Shown in pieces: positions 57,979-64,000 of a stretch of 64,000 nucleotides of DNA; positions within the stretch are counted from its first letter, which is position 1; each line of letters begins with the position of its first letter. Both the position numbers and the translations under genes were made by a program. The stretch is from Altererythrobacter sp. CAU 1644 (GTDB lineage: Bacteria; Pseudomonadota; Alphaproteobacteria; Sphingomonadales; Sphingomonadaceae). The stretch lies in contig NZ_CP121106.1 in assembly GCF_029623755.1 (NCBI RefSeq), positions 1,995,001-2,059,000 on the forward strand, in the 5' to 3' direction. Below the pieces are notes generated by a model that had not been told where the DNA came from, did not search any database, and saw only the letters and a list, made by a program, of their open reading frames with translations.

Positions 57979-58850
57979 TGCCGCTCATCGAAGAACGCAT
58001 CGACTGGCCGGGCGGTGCCAAGCTGGCGCTCAGCGTGGTCGTCAATGTCGAGGAAGGCAGCGAGATGACCATCGCGCGGGGCGATCGCGGGATGGAACCG
58101 GTCGATGAGCTGGGCGTCTTCGTGAAGTCGAAAATGCGCAATTACTCGAATGAATCCAACTATCTCTACGGCATCAAGGCGGGCGCGCCGCGCATCGTCA
58201 AGCTGCTGAAAAAATACGACATCATGGCGAGTTGGACGGTCGCGGCAATGAGCCTCGAGAACCATCCCGAGATCGCCGGAGCCATTGTCGATCTGGGCCA
58301 TGAACCGATCAGCCATGGTTGGCGCTGGATCCACCAGTTCAAGATGGACGAGGAGGAAGAGCGCGAATTCATCCGCAAGGCCGTTACCAGCATCGAGAAG
58401 ACCTGCGGCGTCAGGCCCTATGGCTGGCTGTCGCGCTATCTCCTCACCGACAATACGCGCCGGCTCTTGAGCGAGGAGGGCTTCACCTACCACATGGACG
58501 ATTACAGCGGCGATGTGCCCTTCTGGGATCGCGATACCATCCCCGGCAAGCCCATGTGCATCGTGCCCTATCAGCTCGACAGCAACGACATGAAGATGTG
58601 GACCGATCCGGCGCTAACCCCGCACCAGTGGCTGGACTATGCCAAGGCCAATTTCGACCAGCTCTACCGCGAGGGTGAGGAAGGCAATCCCAAGATGATG
58701 AGCCTGGGCCTGCATCTGCGCATCATCGGACGGCCGGGTAGGATCTGGGCGCTGGAGGAGTTTTTTTGCCACGTCCGGGCGCACGACGGCGTGTGGGTGA
58801 CGACGCGCAAGGCGATCGCGGACCATTTCATGGAGGCAAATCCGGCATGA
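57978..58850 (+). CDS. PuuE-like amidohydrolase of the polysaccharide deacetylase family, copy 3
   Basis: 290-aa protein and the one nearest PuuE allantoinase/cyclic imide hydrolase: 'IDWPGGAKLALSVVVNVEEGSE' at the N-terminus and 'LGHEPISHGWRWIHQFKMDEEEER' at the metal site. No signal peptide, so not a cell-wall deacetylase. It is more distant from copies 1 and 2 (28067, 28942) than they are from each other. Hydrolysis of a cyclic amide/imide is inferred. It overlaps both neighbours. Confidence 0.85.
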   Translation: MPLIEERIDWPGGAKLALSVVVNVEEGSEMTIARGDRGMEPVDELGVFVKSKMRNYSNESNYLYGIKAGAPRIVKLLKKYDIMASWTVAAMSLENHPEIAGAIVDLGHEPISHGWRWIHQFKMDEEEEREFIRKAVTSIEKTCGVRPYGWLSRYLLTDNTRRLLSEEGFTYHMDDYSGDVPFWDRDTIPGKPMCIVPYQLDSNDMKMWTDPALTPHQWLDYAKANFDQLYREGEEGNPKMMSLGLHLRIIGRPGRIWALEEFFCHVRAHDGVWVTTRKAIADHFMEANPA

Positions 58851-59605
58851 GTGTGCGGCTCGAGAAAAATGGAGCGATTGCCCGGCTGGTGCTTGACCGG
58901 CCCGAGGCGAGAAATGCGATCAACATGGACATGTGGCGGGCCTTTCCGGGGCTCATTGCCAACGCCGTGTCCGATCGCTCAATCCGCGTGCTCGAACTGC
59001 GCGCGGCGGAAGGGTCGGGTGCCTTTTGTGCCGGCGCAGACATCAAGGAACTGCTTGCCAATAAGGACGACATGGATTGGCGCGACGCCAACCAGGCCGA
59101 GATCAACCGGGTCCAGCACGAACTGGCGCGCGCGGCGATCCCGACCGTCGCCTTCGTCGATGGCGATTGCGTAGGCGGCGGCTGCGGCCTTGCGCTGGCT
59201 TGCGACATTCGCGTGGCGACCAAGCGTGCGCGGTTCGGCATCACTCCCGGCAAGCTGGGGCTGGTCTATCCGCTGCACGATGTGAAGCTGCTGGTCGATC
59301 TCGTCGGGCCGGGACAGGCCAAGCGTATCCTGTTCACCGGGCAGTTGCTCGATGCCGCCGAGGCGCAGCGGATCGGCTTGATCGAGATCATTGCCGACCA
59401 AACCGACGAACTGATCGAGGATATCCTGGCCGCCTCGACCTATTCGGCGATCGAGAACAAGCACTTTGTTCGCCGTGTGCTCGATGGGCAGGTCGATGAC
59501 GACAATCACACCCTGCGCATGTTCGGTGCAGCCTTCACCCGCGAGGACTTCGAGGAGGGTACCAGGGCCTTCGTCGAGAAGCGTAAGCCGAGTTTCCGCG
59601 GATGA
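58847..59605 (+). CDS. Enoyl-CoA hydratase/isomerase family protein
   Basis: 252-aa crotonase-fold protein. Oxyanion-hole segments 'FCAGADIKELLANKDDMDW' and 'VGGGCGLALACDIRVATKRARFGITPGKLGLVYP' are conserved. The second catalytic Glu position reads 'LGLVYPLHD', without the usual PE.G Glu pair, so isomerase or hydrolase chemistry is as likely as hydration. The start overlaps the upstream stop by 4 bp. Confidence 0.88.
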   Translation: MSVRLEKNGAIARLVLDRPEARNAINMDMWRAFPGLIANAVSDRSIRVLELRAAEGSGAFCAGADIKELLANKDDMDWRDANQAEINRVQHELARAAIPTVAFVDGDCVGGGCGLALACDIRVATKRARFGITPGKLGLVYPLHDVKLLVDLVGPGQAKRILFTGQLLDAAEAQRIGLIEIIADQTDELIEDILAASTYSAIENKHFVRRVLDGQVDDDNHTLRMFGAAFTREDFEEGTRAFVEKRKPSFRG

Positions 59606-60501
59606 GCATCGCGCACGGCACCATCCTCGGGGGGCTTTCGACGGTCCCTGACCTCGAGCAGGCCTTGCGCGCCTATCGCGACGTTCTGGGCCTGGAGCTG
59701 GTCGAACAGAGTAAGATCGATGCCGGGCTCGCGGCGTGCTGGGGCTGCCCCGCGAATGTCGGATCGCCCTATGCAGTGCTGCGCCCGGTGAGCGGCGAAC
59801 CCTGCTGGTTTCGGCTCGTCGAGCAGCCGGACCATCCCGATTTCCGACCGACGCGAAGTTTCGGCTGGGCCGCGTTCGAATGCACGGTGGAGGACGTCTG
59901 GCGCTGGCCTGACGCCCTACCTGAGGATCTTTTCACCATCGTCGGGCCGCCCAAGAACATCGAAAACATGAAGCCGACCTTCATCCCGATGCAGGCGCTG
60001 GGGCCGGGGCGCGAGATGATCTACCTCAACCAGGTGCTGGTGCCAGAATCCGACCTGTTGTTGCCGCCCGCGCGCTCGCCCGTCGACCGCATCTTCATCT
60101 GCGTACTGGCGGCGACCGATCGCGAGAAGGCCATCGCCTGGTACCGCGAGGCACTTGGCCTTGAACGGGGGGCGGATTACACCATCCCCTACACGATGAT
60201 AAACAAGGCCTTCGAGCTCGCGCCGGACACATTGACGACGCTGACGATGATCCAGCACGCGCGGATGCCTATCGTTGAGATCGACGATTATCCTGCCGCA
60301 GCAACCGAGCGTCCGCGCCATGCGGATATGCTGCCGCCGGGGAATGCGCTGGTGACGCTGGCGATGCGCGACCTCGATACCTGCCAGGTCGAATGGATTT
60401 CGCCTCCGTCCGACCGGAGCGGGGCGCTTTATGAGGGCCGCCGGGTAGCGACCACAGTCGGGCCAAGCGGGGAGCTGGTGGAATGCGTGGAGGTGGGATG
60501 A
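59602..60501 (+). CDS. Double-domain VOC protein (extradiol dioxygenase/glyoxalase superfamily)
   Basis: 299-aa cytosolic protein with two VOC modules, residues 1-150 ('IAHGTILGGLSTVPDLEQALRAYRDVLGLELV') and 160-299 ('RIFICVLAATDREKAIAWYREALGLE', ending 'GELVECVEV'). The two-module length matches type I extradiol dioxygenases and related lyases, but the H-H-E ligands are not clearly placed. The reaction is unknown. ATGA overlaps link it to its neighbours. Confidence 0.78.
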   Translation: MSIAHGTILGGLSTVPDLEQALRAYRDVLGLELVEQSKIDAGLAACWGCPANVGSPYAVLRPVSGEPCWFRLVEQPDHPDFRPTRSFGWAAFECTVEDVWRWPDALPEDLFTIVGPPKNIENMKPTFIPMQALGPGREMIYLNQVLVPESDLLLPPARSPVDRIFICVLAATDREKAIAWYREALGLERGADYTIPYTMINKAFELAPDTLTTLTMIQHARMPIVEIDDYPAAATERPRHADMLPPGNALVTLAMRDLDTCQVEWISPPSDRSGALYEGRRVATTVGPSGELVECVEVG

Positions 60502-61256
60502 TGAAGCGACTGCTTGTCTCGATCCTTGCGGCGCTGTCCTGGGCAGCGGCGGTGCAGGCGGAAACTCCGCCGCATGGCCCCCGCGCCATCGTCGAGAGGG
60601 CGATCGCGGCACATGGCGGGGAGGGCTGGCTCGAACCGGGCACGCTGATCCTCGCAGGCGAGGCCGAATTCTACGACCCGAAAACAGGTGCGGTGCGGAG
60701 CCGGTCGAACGATTACCGCATGTGGCGCGAGTTCGACCGTGACCGCCAGCAGGCGCACAGCGCCGAAGGCAAGGTCCGCATAACCGCCCGCGATGGCGAG
60801 CGGCTGATCTTCGAAGTCGGTTTCGATGGAACCACGACCTGGACCGAGCGCGGCATCCTGCCCCAGGCCGAGGCCGACGCCTATTGGGCTAACAATTTCG
60901 GCTTCGGCATCATCCGCTCAGCGCTGGCCGAGGGGTTCGTGCTGGAAAGCGCGCCGACACGGAATGTCGCTGGGCATGAAGTCGATCTCGTGCGTGTCAT
61001 CGATCCTGGCGGACAGCCAACCCTGTTCGGTTTCGACCGTGAAAGCGGCTTCATCCGCTATCTCGGCTTCTCGAGTCCGCGCGGCTTTCACGAGCGGATC
61101 TACGACGATTTCGTGCGGCTGCCCGAAACCGGCTGGGTGCAGGCACGGGAAGTGACGCTGCTCTACGACGGAGTGAAGAGCAATACGGTTTTCTGGAAGC
61201 AGGTCGCGGTGGGTGAGCCCGTTGATGCCGCGGTCTTTGCGCCGCCGCAGCCATGA
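60498..61256 (+). CDS. Exported protein, LolA/outer-membrane lipoprotein-sorting-like
   Basis: 252-aa protein with Sec signal ('LLVSILAALSWAAAVQAE') and a beta-rich half-barrel pattern ('HGGEGWLEPGTLILAGEAEFYD', 'RLIFEVGFDGTTTWTERG', 'VTLLYDGVKSNTVFWKQVAVGEPVDAAVF') like LolA/LolB-type lipid- or ligand-binding proteins. Periplasmic binding of a hydrophobic ligand is possible; function unknown. Two adjacent ATGs (60498, 60501) follow GGAGGTGGG; the first gives the ATGA overlap. Confidence 0.7.
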   Translation: MMKRLLVSILAALSWAAAVQAETPPHGPRAIVERAIAAHGGEGWLEPGTLILAGEAEFYDPKTGAVRSRSNDYRMWREFDRDRQQAHSAEGKVRITARDGERLIFEVGFDGTTTWTERGILPQAEADAYWANNFGFGIIRSALAEGFVLESAPTRNVAGHEVDLVRVIDPGGQPTLFGFDRESGFIRYLGFSSPRGFHERIYDDFVRLPETGWVQAREVTLLYDGVKSNTVFWKQVAVGEPVDAAVFAPPQP

Positions 61257-61564
61257 GCCGCCTGTTCGCCTTTCACTGCCTTGATGGCGAGAACGGCGCG
61301 GCCTTGCGCGAGCGCCACCTGTCGGCGCATCTCGCGCATGTAGAGGTCCACATTGGCGATTACGCGGTGGCCGGTCCACTCAAGCGCGATGGCAACACGG
61401 TCGGCTCGCTGCTCGTGATCAAGGCCGATGACGAGGCCGAAGCGCGCGCCAAATTCCAGGCCGATCCCTACTTCGCCGCGGGTGTCTGGCAATCGATCCG
61501 GGTGAGCGAATTCTCCGCGGTCGCGGGTGACTGGGTCGGCGGTGCCGCCTGGAAGCGCCCTTAG
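61253..61564 (+). CDS. YciI family protein
   Basis: 103-aa YciI-type dimeric alpha+beta barrel protein: 'LFAFHCLDGENGAALRERHLSAHLAHVEV' with the conserved His-Asp region, 'AVAGPL', 'ADDEAEARAKFQADPYFAAGVW'. Some relatives are dehydrochlorinases or muconolactone-like isomerases; most are unassigned. Last gene of the 51848 operon, overlapping the previous gene by 4 bp and ending 9 bp from the convergent cupin gene. Confidence 0.88.
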   Translation: MSRLFAFHCLDGENGAALRERHLSAHLAHVEVHIGDYAVAGPLKRDGNTVGSLLVIKADDEAEARAKFQADPYFAAGVWQSIRVSEFSAVAGDWVGGAAWKRP

Positions 61565-61573
61565 ACCCAGCCT

Positions 61574-62431
61574 TCAGTAGTTCGCCTGAGGCACGAAAGG
61601 TGTTTCGGCGAGGTGGGCGAGTTCGGGTGGCAGGATCGGGCGATAGGTTGCGTCGAAGTCGAACGGCGCCTCATCCTTGGTCCACACGTTCACATGCTTG
61701 CCACCGACGAAACGGATCAGCGAGGTCGCGCCCCAGCGCGCTCCGAAGGGGCCATGCGCGATGCCTGGGGGACGCCAGAAATAAGCGCCCGGATACATGG
61801 TGCCCTGCGGTCCGGTCAGCGAGCCGCCGAGCAGGAAGGCCTCCTCCACAACCGGATGCATCTCCTGCGGTCCCTTGTCCTCCGGCGGCTTGGCCTGTGG
61901 CAGGATCAGAGAGAGGAAGGTTCGTTCGCCGGTGTTCGGATCGGTCCGCAGGTTCTTGCGCCCGATGCCGAGGTGGCGGAGATTGGGGTCGTTGAGCGTC
62001 ATGTCCCAGCTCATCTTGCCCGCATCGAGATGCTGCACCGCGCGGGGTGACATTTCCGCCGCGCCGTCACCCGGCTCGAACACCAGTGTCGGCTCGCGGT
62101 CGTAGAAGGCGAGCACGACGCAGCCCTGCGGAGCGCGCATCTCGTGCCTTGTCCACCCCGACGGGAGGAAGGCGTAGCTGTCCACCGGATAATAATGCCC
62201 GTCCATCTCCAGCGCCCCGTCGAGCACGAAGAACTCCTCGTCGGCGAGGATGTGCTCGGGGCCTTCGCGCGACCATCCAGGCGGGTAACGCAGCAGGATC
62301 GAGCACGCGCCGTCGGCGGGATCGCGGCTGAGCAGCTTGTATTCGGCATCGGGCCGGGCAAGCCCGGGGCCGATGCGCCGCCACGGCAGCATCTGTGCGA
62401 ACAGGAATTCGATGTGACCGCGTTCGAGCAT
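61574..62431 (-). CDS. Bicupin protein (DUF4437-like)
   Basis: 285-aa protein with two cupin-like halves: residues about 40-120 ('CSILLRYPPGWSREGPEHILADEEFFVLDGALEMDGHYYPVDSYAFLPSGWTRHEM') and 160-260 ('EMHPVVEEAFLLGGSLTGPQGTMYPGAYFWRPPGIAHGPFG'). His/Glu residues typical of cupin metal sites are present in each. It may be a metal-dependent dioxygenase, decarboxylase or isomerase. It lies 6 bp downstream of the quinone oxidoreductase stop and is likely in the same operon. Confidence 0.76.
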   Translation of the reverse strand: MLERGHIEFLFAQMLPWRRIGPGLARPDAEYKLLSRDPADGACSILLRYPPGWSREGPEHILADEEFFVLDGALEMDGHYYPVDSYAFLPSGWTRHEMRAPQGCVVLAFYDREPTLVFEPGDGAAEMSPRAVQHLDAGKMSWDMTLNDPNLRHLGIGRKNLRTDPNTGERTFLSLILPQAKPPEDKGPQEMHPVVEEAFLLGGSLTGPQGTMYPGAYFWRPPGIAHGPFGARWGATSLIRFVGGKHVNVWTKDEAPFDFDATYRPILPPELAHLAETPFVPQANY

Positions 62432-62437
62432 GGCGGA

Positions 62438-63415
62438 TCAGGGTAGCAGGACGGTCGAGCCCGTCGTGCGGCCGGCTTGCAAGTCTTCATGCGCCTTGGC
62501 CGCGTCCTTGAGTGCGTAGGTCTGGCCGATCGTGACCGACAGGGCGCCGCTGGAAAACATGTCCCAGACACGCTGGGCTCCGGCGGCTCGCTCTTCCGGT
62601 TCCTCGTAATAATGGAACAGCATCGGGCGCGTGTTGTAGAGCGAGCCTTTGAGCGCGAGGACTCCGACATCGACTGCCCCCACTGGTGCGTCGGCATTGC
62701 CGAAATTGATGATCAGCCCGCGCTTGCCGGTTGCATCGAGCGAAGTTTCCCAGGTCGAACGACCGATCCCGTCGAAGGTCACGCGCACGCCAGCACCCCC
62801 GGTGATTGCGCGCACACGCTCGGCGGTGTTCTCTTCCTTGTAGAAGATCACGTGGTTCGCACCGGCGGCTCGGGCGGCTTCGGCTTTCTCTTCCGTAGAA
62901 ACTGTGCCGATGACTTCGGCCCCGATGTGGTTGAGCCATTGTACCAGGAGCAATCCGGTACCTCCTGCCGCGGCATGCACCAGCACCGGCCAGCCTGCTT
63001 CGACCTTGCCGCAACGCTCGACCAGGAATTCGGTGGTGCAGGCCTTGAGGATCGCCGCGGCTGCCGTCTTGTCGTCGATGTGATCGGGCAGGCGGAACAG
63101 CTGGCTCGCGGCAATGTTTCGACGGGTCGCGTAGGCGCCGAGCAGCGGACCGAAAGTCGCAACGCGGTCGCCGATCGCGAAGTCACCCACGCCGTCACCC
63201 ACGGCAACGATCCGTCCAGCCGCCTCGAGGCCCATCCCGCTCGGGAGCTCGACCGGGTAGATCCCGCGGCGATGGTAGGTGTCGATATAGTTGAGGCCGA
63301 CCGCGGCATGCTCGATCGTGACTTCGCCCGGGCCCGGGGCGGGGAGTTCCTCATCGATCCATTCGATGACTTCGGGGCCGCCATGTTGCCGGAAGATCGC
63401 GCGTGTCGTCTGCAT
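62438..63415 (-). CDS. NADPH:quinone oxidoreductase-like MDR protein
   Basis: 325-aa zinc-free medium-chain reductase of the quinone oxidoreductase class: 'LNYIDTYHRRGIYPVELPSGMGLEAAGRIVAVGDGV', 'VLVHAAAGGTGLLLVQWLNHIGAEVIGTVSTEEKAEAARAAGANHVI', 'GSLYNTRPMLFHY'. It reduces quinones or enones with NADPH in the cytosol. Start ATG 63415 is 4 bp after the stop of the truncated upstream gene. No operator motif is visible locally; the promoter of this operon is outside the window. Confidence 0.9.
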   Translation of the reverse strand: MQTTRAIFRQHGGPEVIEWIDEELPAPGPGEVTIEHAAVGLNYIDTYHRRGIYPVELPSGMGLEAAGRIVAVGDGVGDFAIGDRVATFGPLLGAYATRRNIAASQLFRLPDHIDDKTAAAAILKACTTEFLVERCGKVEAGWPVLVHAAAGGTGLLLVQWLNHIGAEVIGTVSTEEKAEAARAAGANHVIFYKEENTAERVRAITGGAGVRVTFDGIGRSTWETSLDATGKRGLIINFGNADAPVGAVDVGVLALKGSLYNTRPMLFHYYEEPEERAAGAQRVWDMFSSGALSVTIGQTYALKDAAKAHEDLQAGRTTGSTVLLP

Positions 63416-63419
63416 GGTC

Positions 63420-64000
63420 TCAGGATCCCTCGGTCTGGCTGGGCGAGCGGCTGCAACTCGCCTGCACCCAGCGCAGGTTGACCCCGACCATGCCAGCATC
63501 CGGCGATGCCCAGCTGTAGCTGACGGCGCGAACCGGGTCATCCTTGTGGACATAGAGTACCAGCGCCGGCTTGTTACGGCTGCCCTTGGCCCAGGTGACG
63601 TTGCGCAACCGGATCGTCACGTCCGGCGCCAAACCCTCGCCTGGGACGGAGATGCGCCCGCCCTGATCGAAATTGGGCAGGTTGCGGATGAAGCTCCAAT
63701 CCTCGCTTCCATCCGGCTTGCCCGCGAACCGCAGGACAGAGATCCAGCAGAAGAATTCGCGAGCCGGGCGCAGTTCGCTGCCAGCGATCTGCCAGCCTCC
63801 GGTTTCGCGCGGGGCAAGGCCAGGGATCGGCCCTTCCTGCCAATCGCCGAGCGGCTTGCGGAAGGCATCGATCGACCGCCACTTGCCACCGTCAGCGAGT
63901 TCGAAGCCGACCCATTCGGGTCGATCGCGGCCTTCCTCTTCGGCGAAGTATTCGTCTTCGGTGTTGGTCCAGATGCCGGGTGACAGGCGATCTTCGGCGG
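63420..64000 (-). CDS. Hypothetical protein (5' truncated by window edge)
   Basis: The frame is open from base 64000 leftwards to the TGA at 63420, giving at least 193 residues; the N-terminus is beyond the window. Internal TTG/ATG codons are not the true start. Visible segments include 'LSPGIWTNTEDEYFAEEE', 'EWVGFELADGGKWRSIDAF', 'GGWQIAGSELRPAREFFCWISVLRF' and 'RAVSYSWASPDAGMVGVNLRWVQASCS'. It is Trp-rich and probably beta-rich. I do not recognise the family. It is probably the upstream member of the quinone oxidoreductase-cupin operon. Confidence 0.65.
   Translation of the reverse strand, partial: AEDRLSPGIWTNTEDEYFAEEEGRDRPEWVGFELADGGKWRSIDAFRKPLGDWQEGPIPGLAPRETGGWQIAGSELRPAREFFCWISVLRFAGKPDGSEDWSFIRNLPNFDQGGRISVPGEGLAPDVTIRLRNVTWAKGSRNKPALVLYVHKDDPVRAVSYSWASPDAGMVGVNLRWVQASCSRSPSQTEGS

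Noticed and set aside
1..64000. Mobile elements, phage genes, tRNA/rRNA genes, CRISPR arrays
   Set aside because: No transposase, integrase, direct-repeat array or structured RNA pattern was found on reading both strands; short palindromes are explained as operators or hairpins.

Overview
The window is a 64-kb block of accessory catabolic genes from a high-GC Gram-negative bacterium. It is most likely an alphaproteobacterium of the Sphingomonadales (Erythrobacter/Novosphingobium-like). The reasons are three large TonB-dependent receptors, many CaiB-type CoA-transferases, tightly overlapping operons (ATGA, GTGA, TGATG junctions), frequent TTG/GTG starts, and Tat or lipoprotein signals on catabolic enzymes. 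I see no rRNA, tRNA, IS element, phage gene or CRISPR array. Coding density is very high and no non-coding gap exceeds 150 bp. Both ends cut through genes.

Layout. (1) 1-3236 (+): FAD monooxygenase (5' truncated), an Asp/Glu-racemase/arylmalonate-decarboxylase-like protein, and an aldehyde dehydrogenase. (2) 3352-8382 (+): TonB receptor and two PepSY membrane proteins. (3) 11652-8383 (-): two DUF1838 proteins, a VOC lipoprotein and a Tat-exported alpha/beta-hydrolase-like protein. Blocks 2 and 3 share the palindrome TGGTATACCA upstream. A LysR regulator and a cytochrome c lipoprotein follow (-). (4) 13354-21264 (+): ten-gene operon (methyltransferase, small protein, membrane protein, Cys-less nitrilase-fold protein, DUF1330, two VOC proteins, MDR reductase, MFS transporter, alpha/beta hydrolase-like protein). 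(5) 27294-21261 (-): alpha/beta hydrolase, LeuC-like, LeuD-like, HMG-CoA-lyase-like, CoA-transferase, VOC lipoprotein. (6) 27382-32202 (+): cysteine hydrolase, two PuuE-like deacetylases, aldehyde dehydrogenase, two small proteins. (7) 40167-32199 (-): TonB receptor, exported double-VOC protein, MFS, FAD-linked oxidase, second Cys-less nitrilase-fold protein, hypothetical. (8) 40309-43631 (+): membrane protein and TonB receptor, ending at a hairpin terminator. (9) 46030-43690 (-): DUF1838 and amine oxidase. (10) 46177-51039 (+): CitE-like lyase, MaoC hydratase, acyl-CoA dehydrogenase, two CoA-transferases. (11) a GntR/HutC regulator (-), then an eleven-gene (+) operon 51848-61564 (two MmgE/PrpD, PaaK-like ligase, amidase, RedY/HapK-like, SDR, third PuuE-like deacetylase, enoyl-CoA hydratase, double VOC, LolA-like, YciI). 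(12) 64000-61574 (-): truncated gene, quinone oxidoreductase, cupin.

How it fits together. The main result is a repeated operator, TTGTCCGGACAA. It occurs eight times, almost only in the intergenic control regions of blocks 4-10, with a ninth degenerate copy just upstream of the GntR gene. This ties about 32 genes to one regulator, and therefore probably to one substrate. The enzyme content suggests outer-membrane uptake, oxidation and amide/imide opening (PuuE/cyclic-imide-hydrolase-like proteins, cysteine hydrolase, amidase). CoA activation and a C4-C5 branched-dicarboxylate route then follow (LeuCD-like, MaoC, CitE-like, HMG-CoA-lyase-like, CaiB). The substrate is not identified. A methyl-substituted cyclic imide or a pyrrole-derived compound is a hypothesis only. 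Several enzyme-like proteins have altered catalytic residues: Ser for Cys in both nitrilase-fold proteins, Thr for Ser in two alpha/beta hydrolases, and a relocated Cys in the racemase-like protein. This makes the system look undescribed rather than a textbook pathway.
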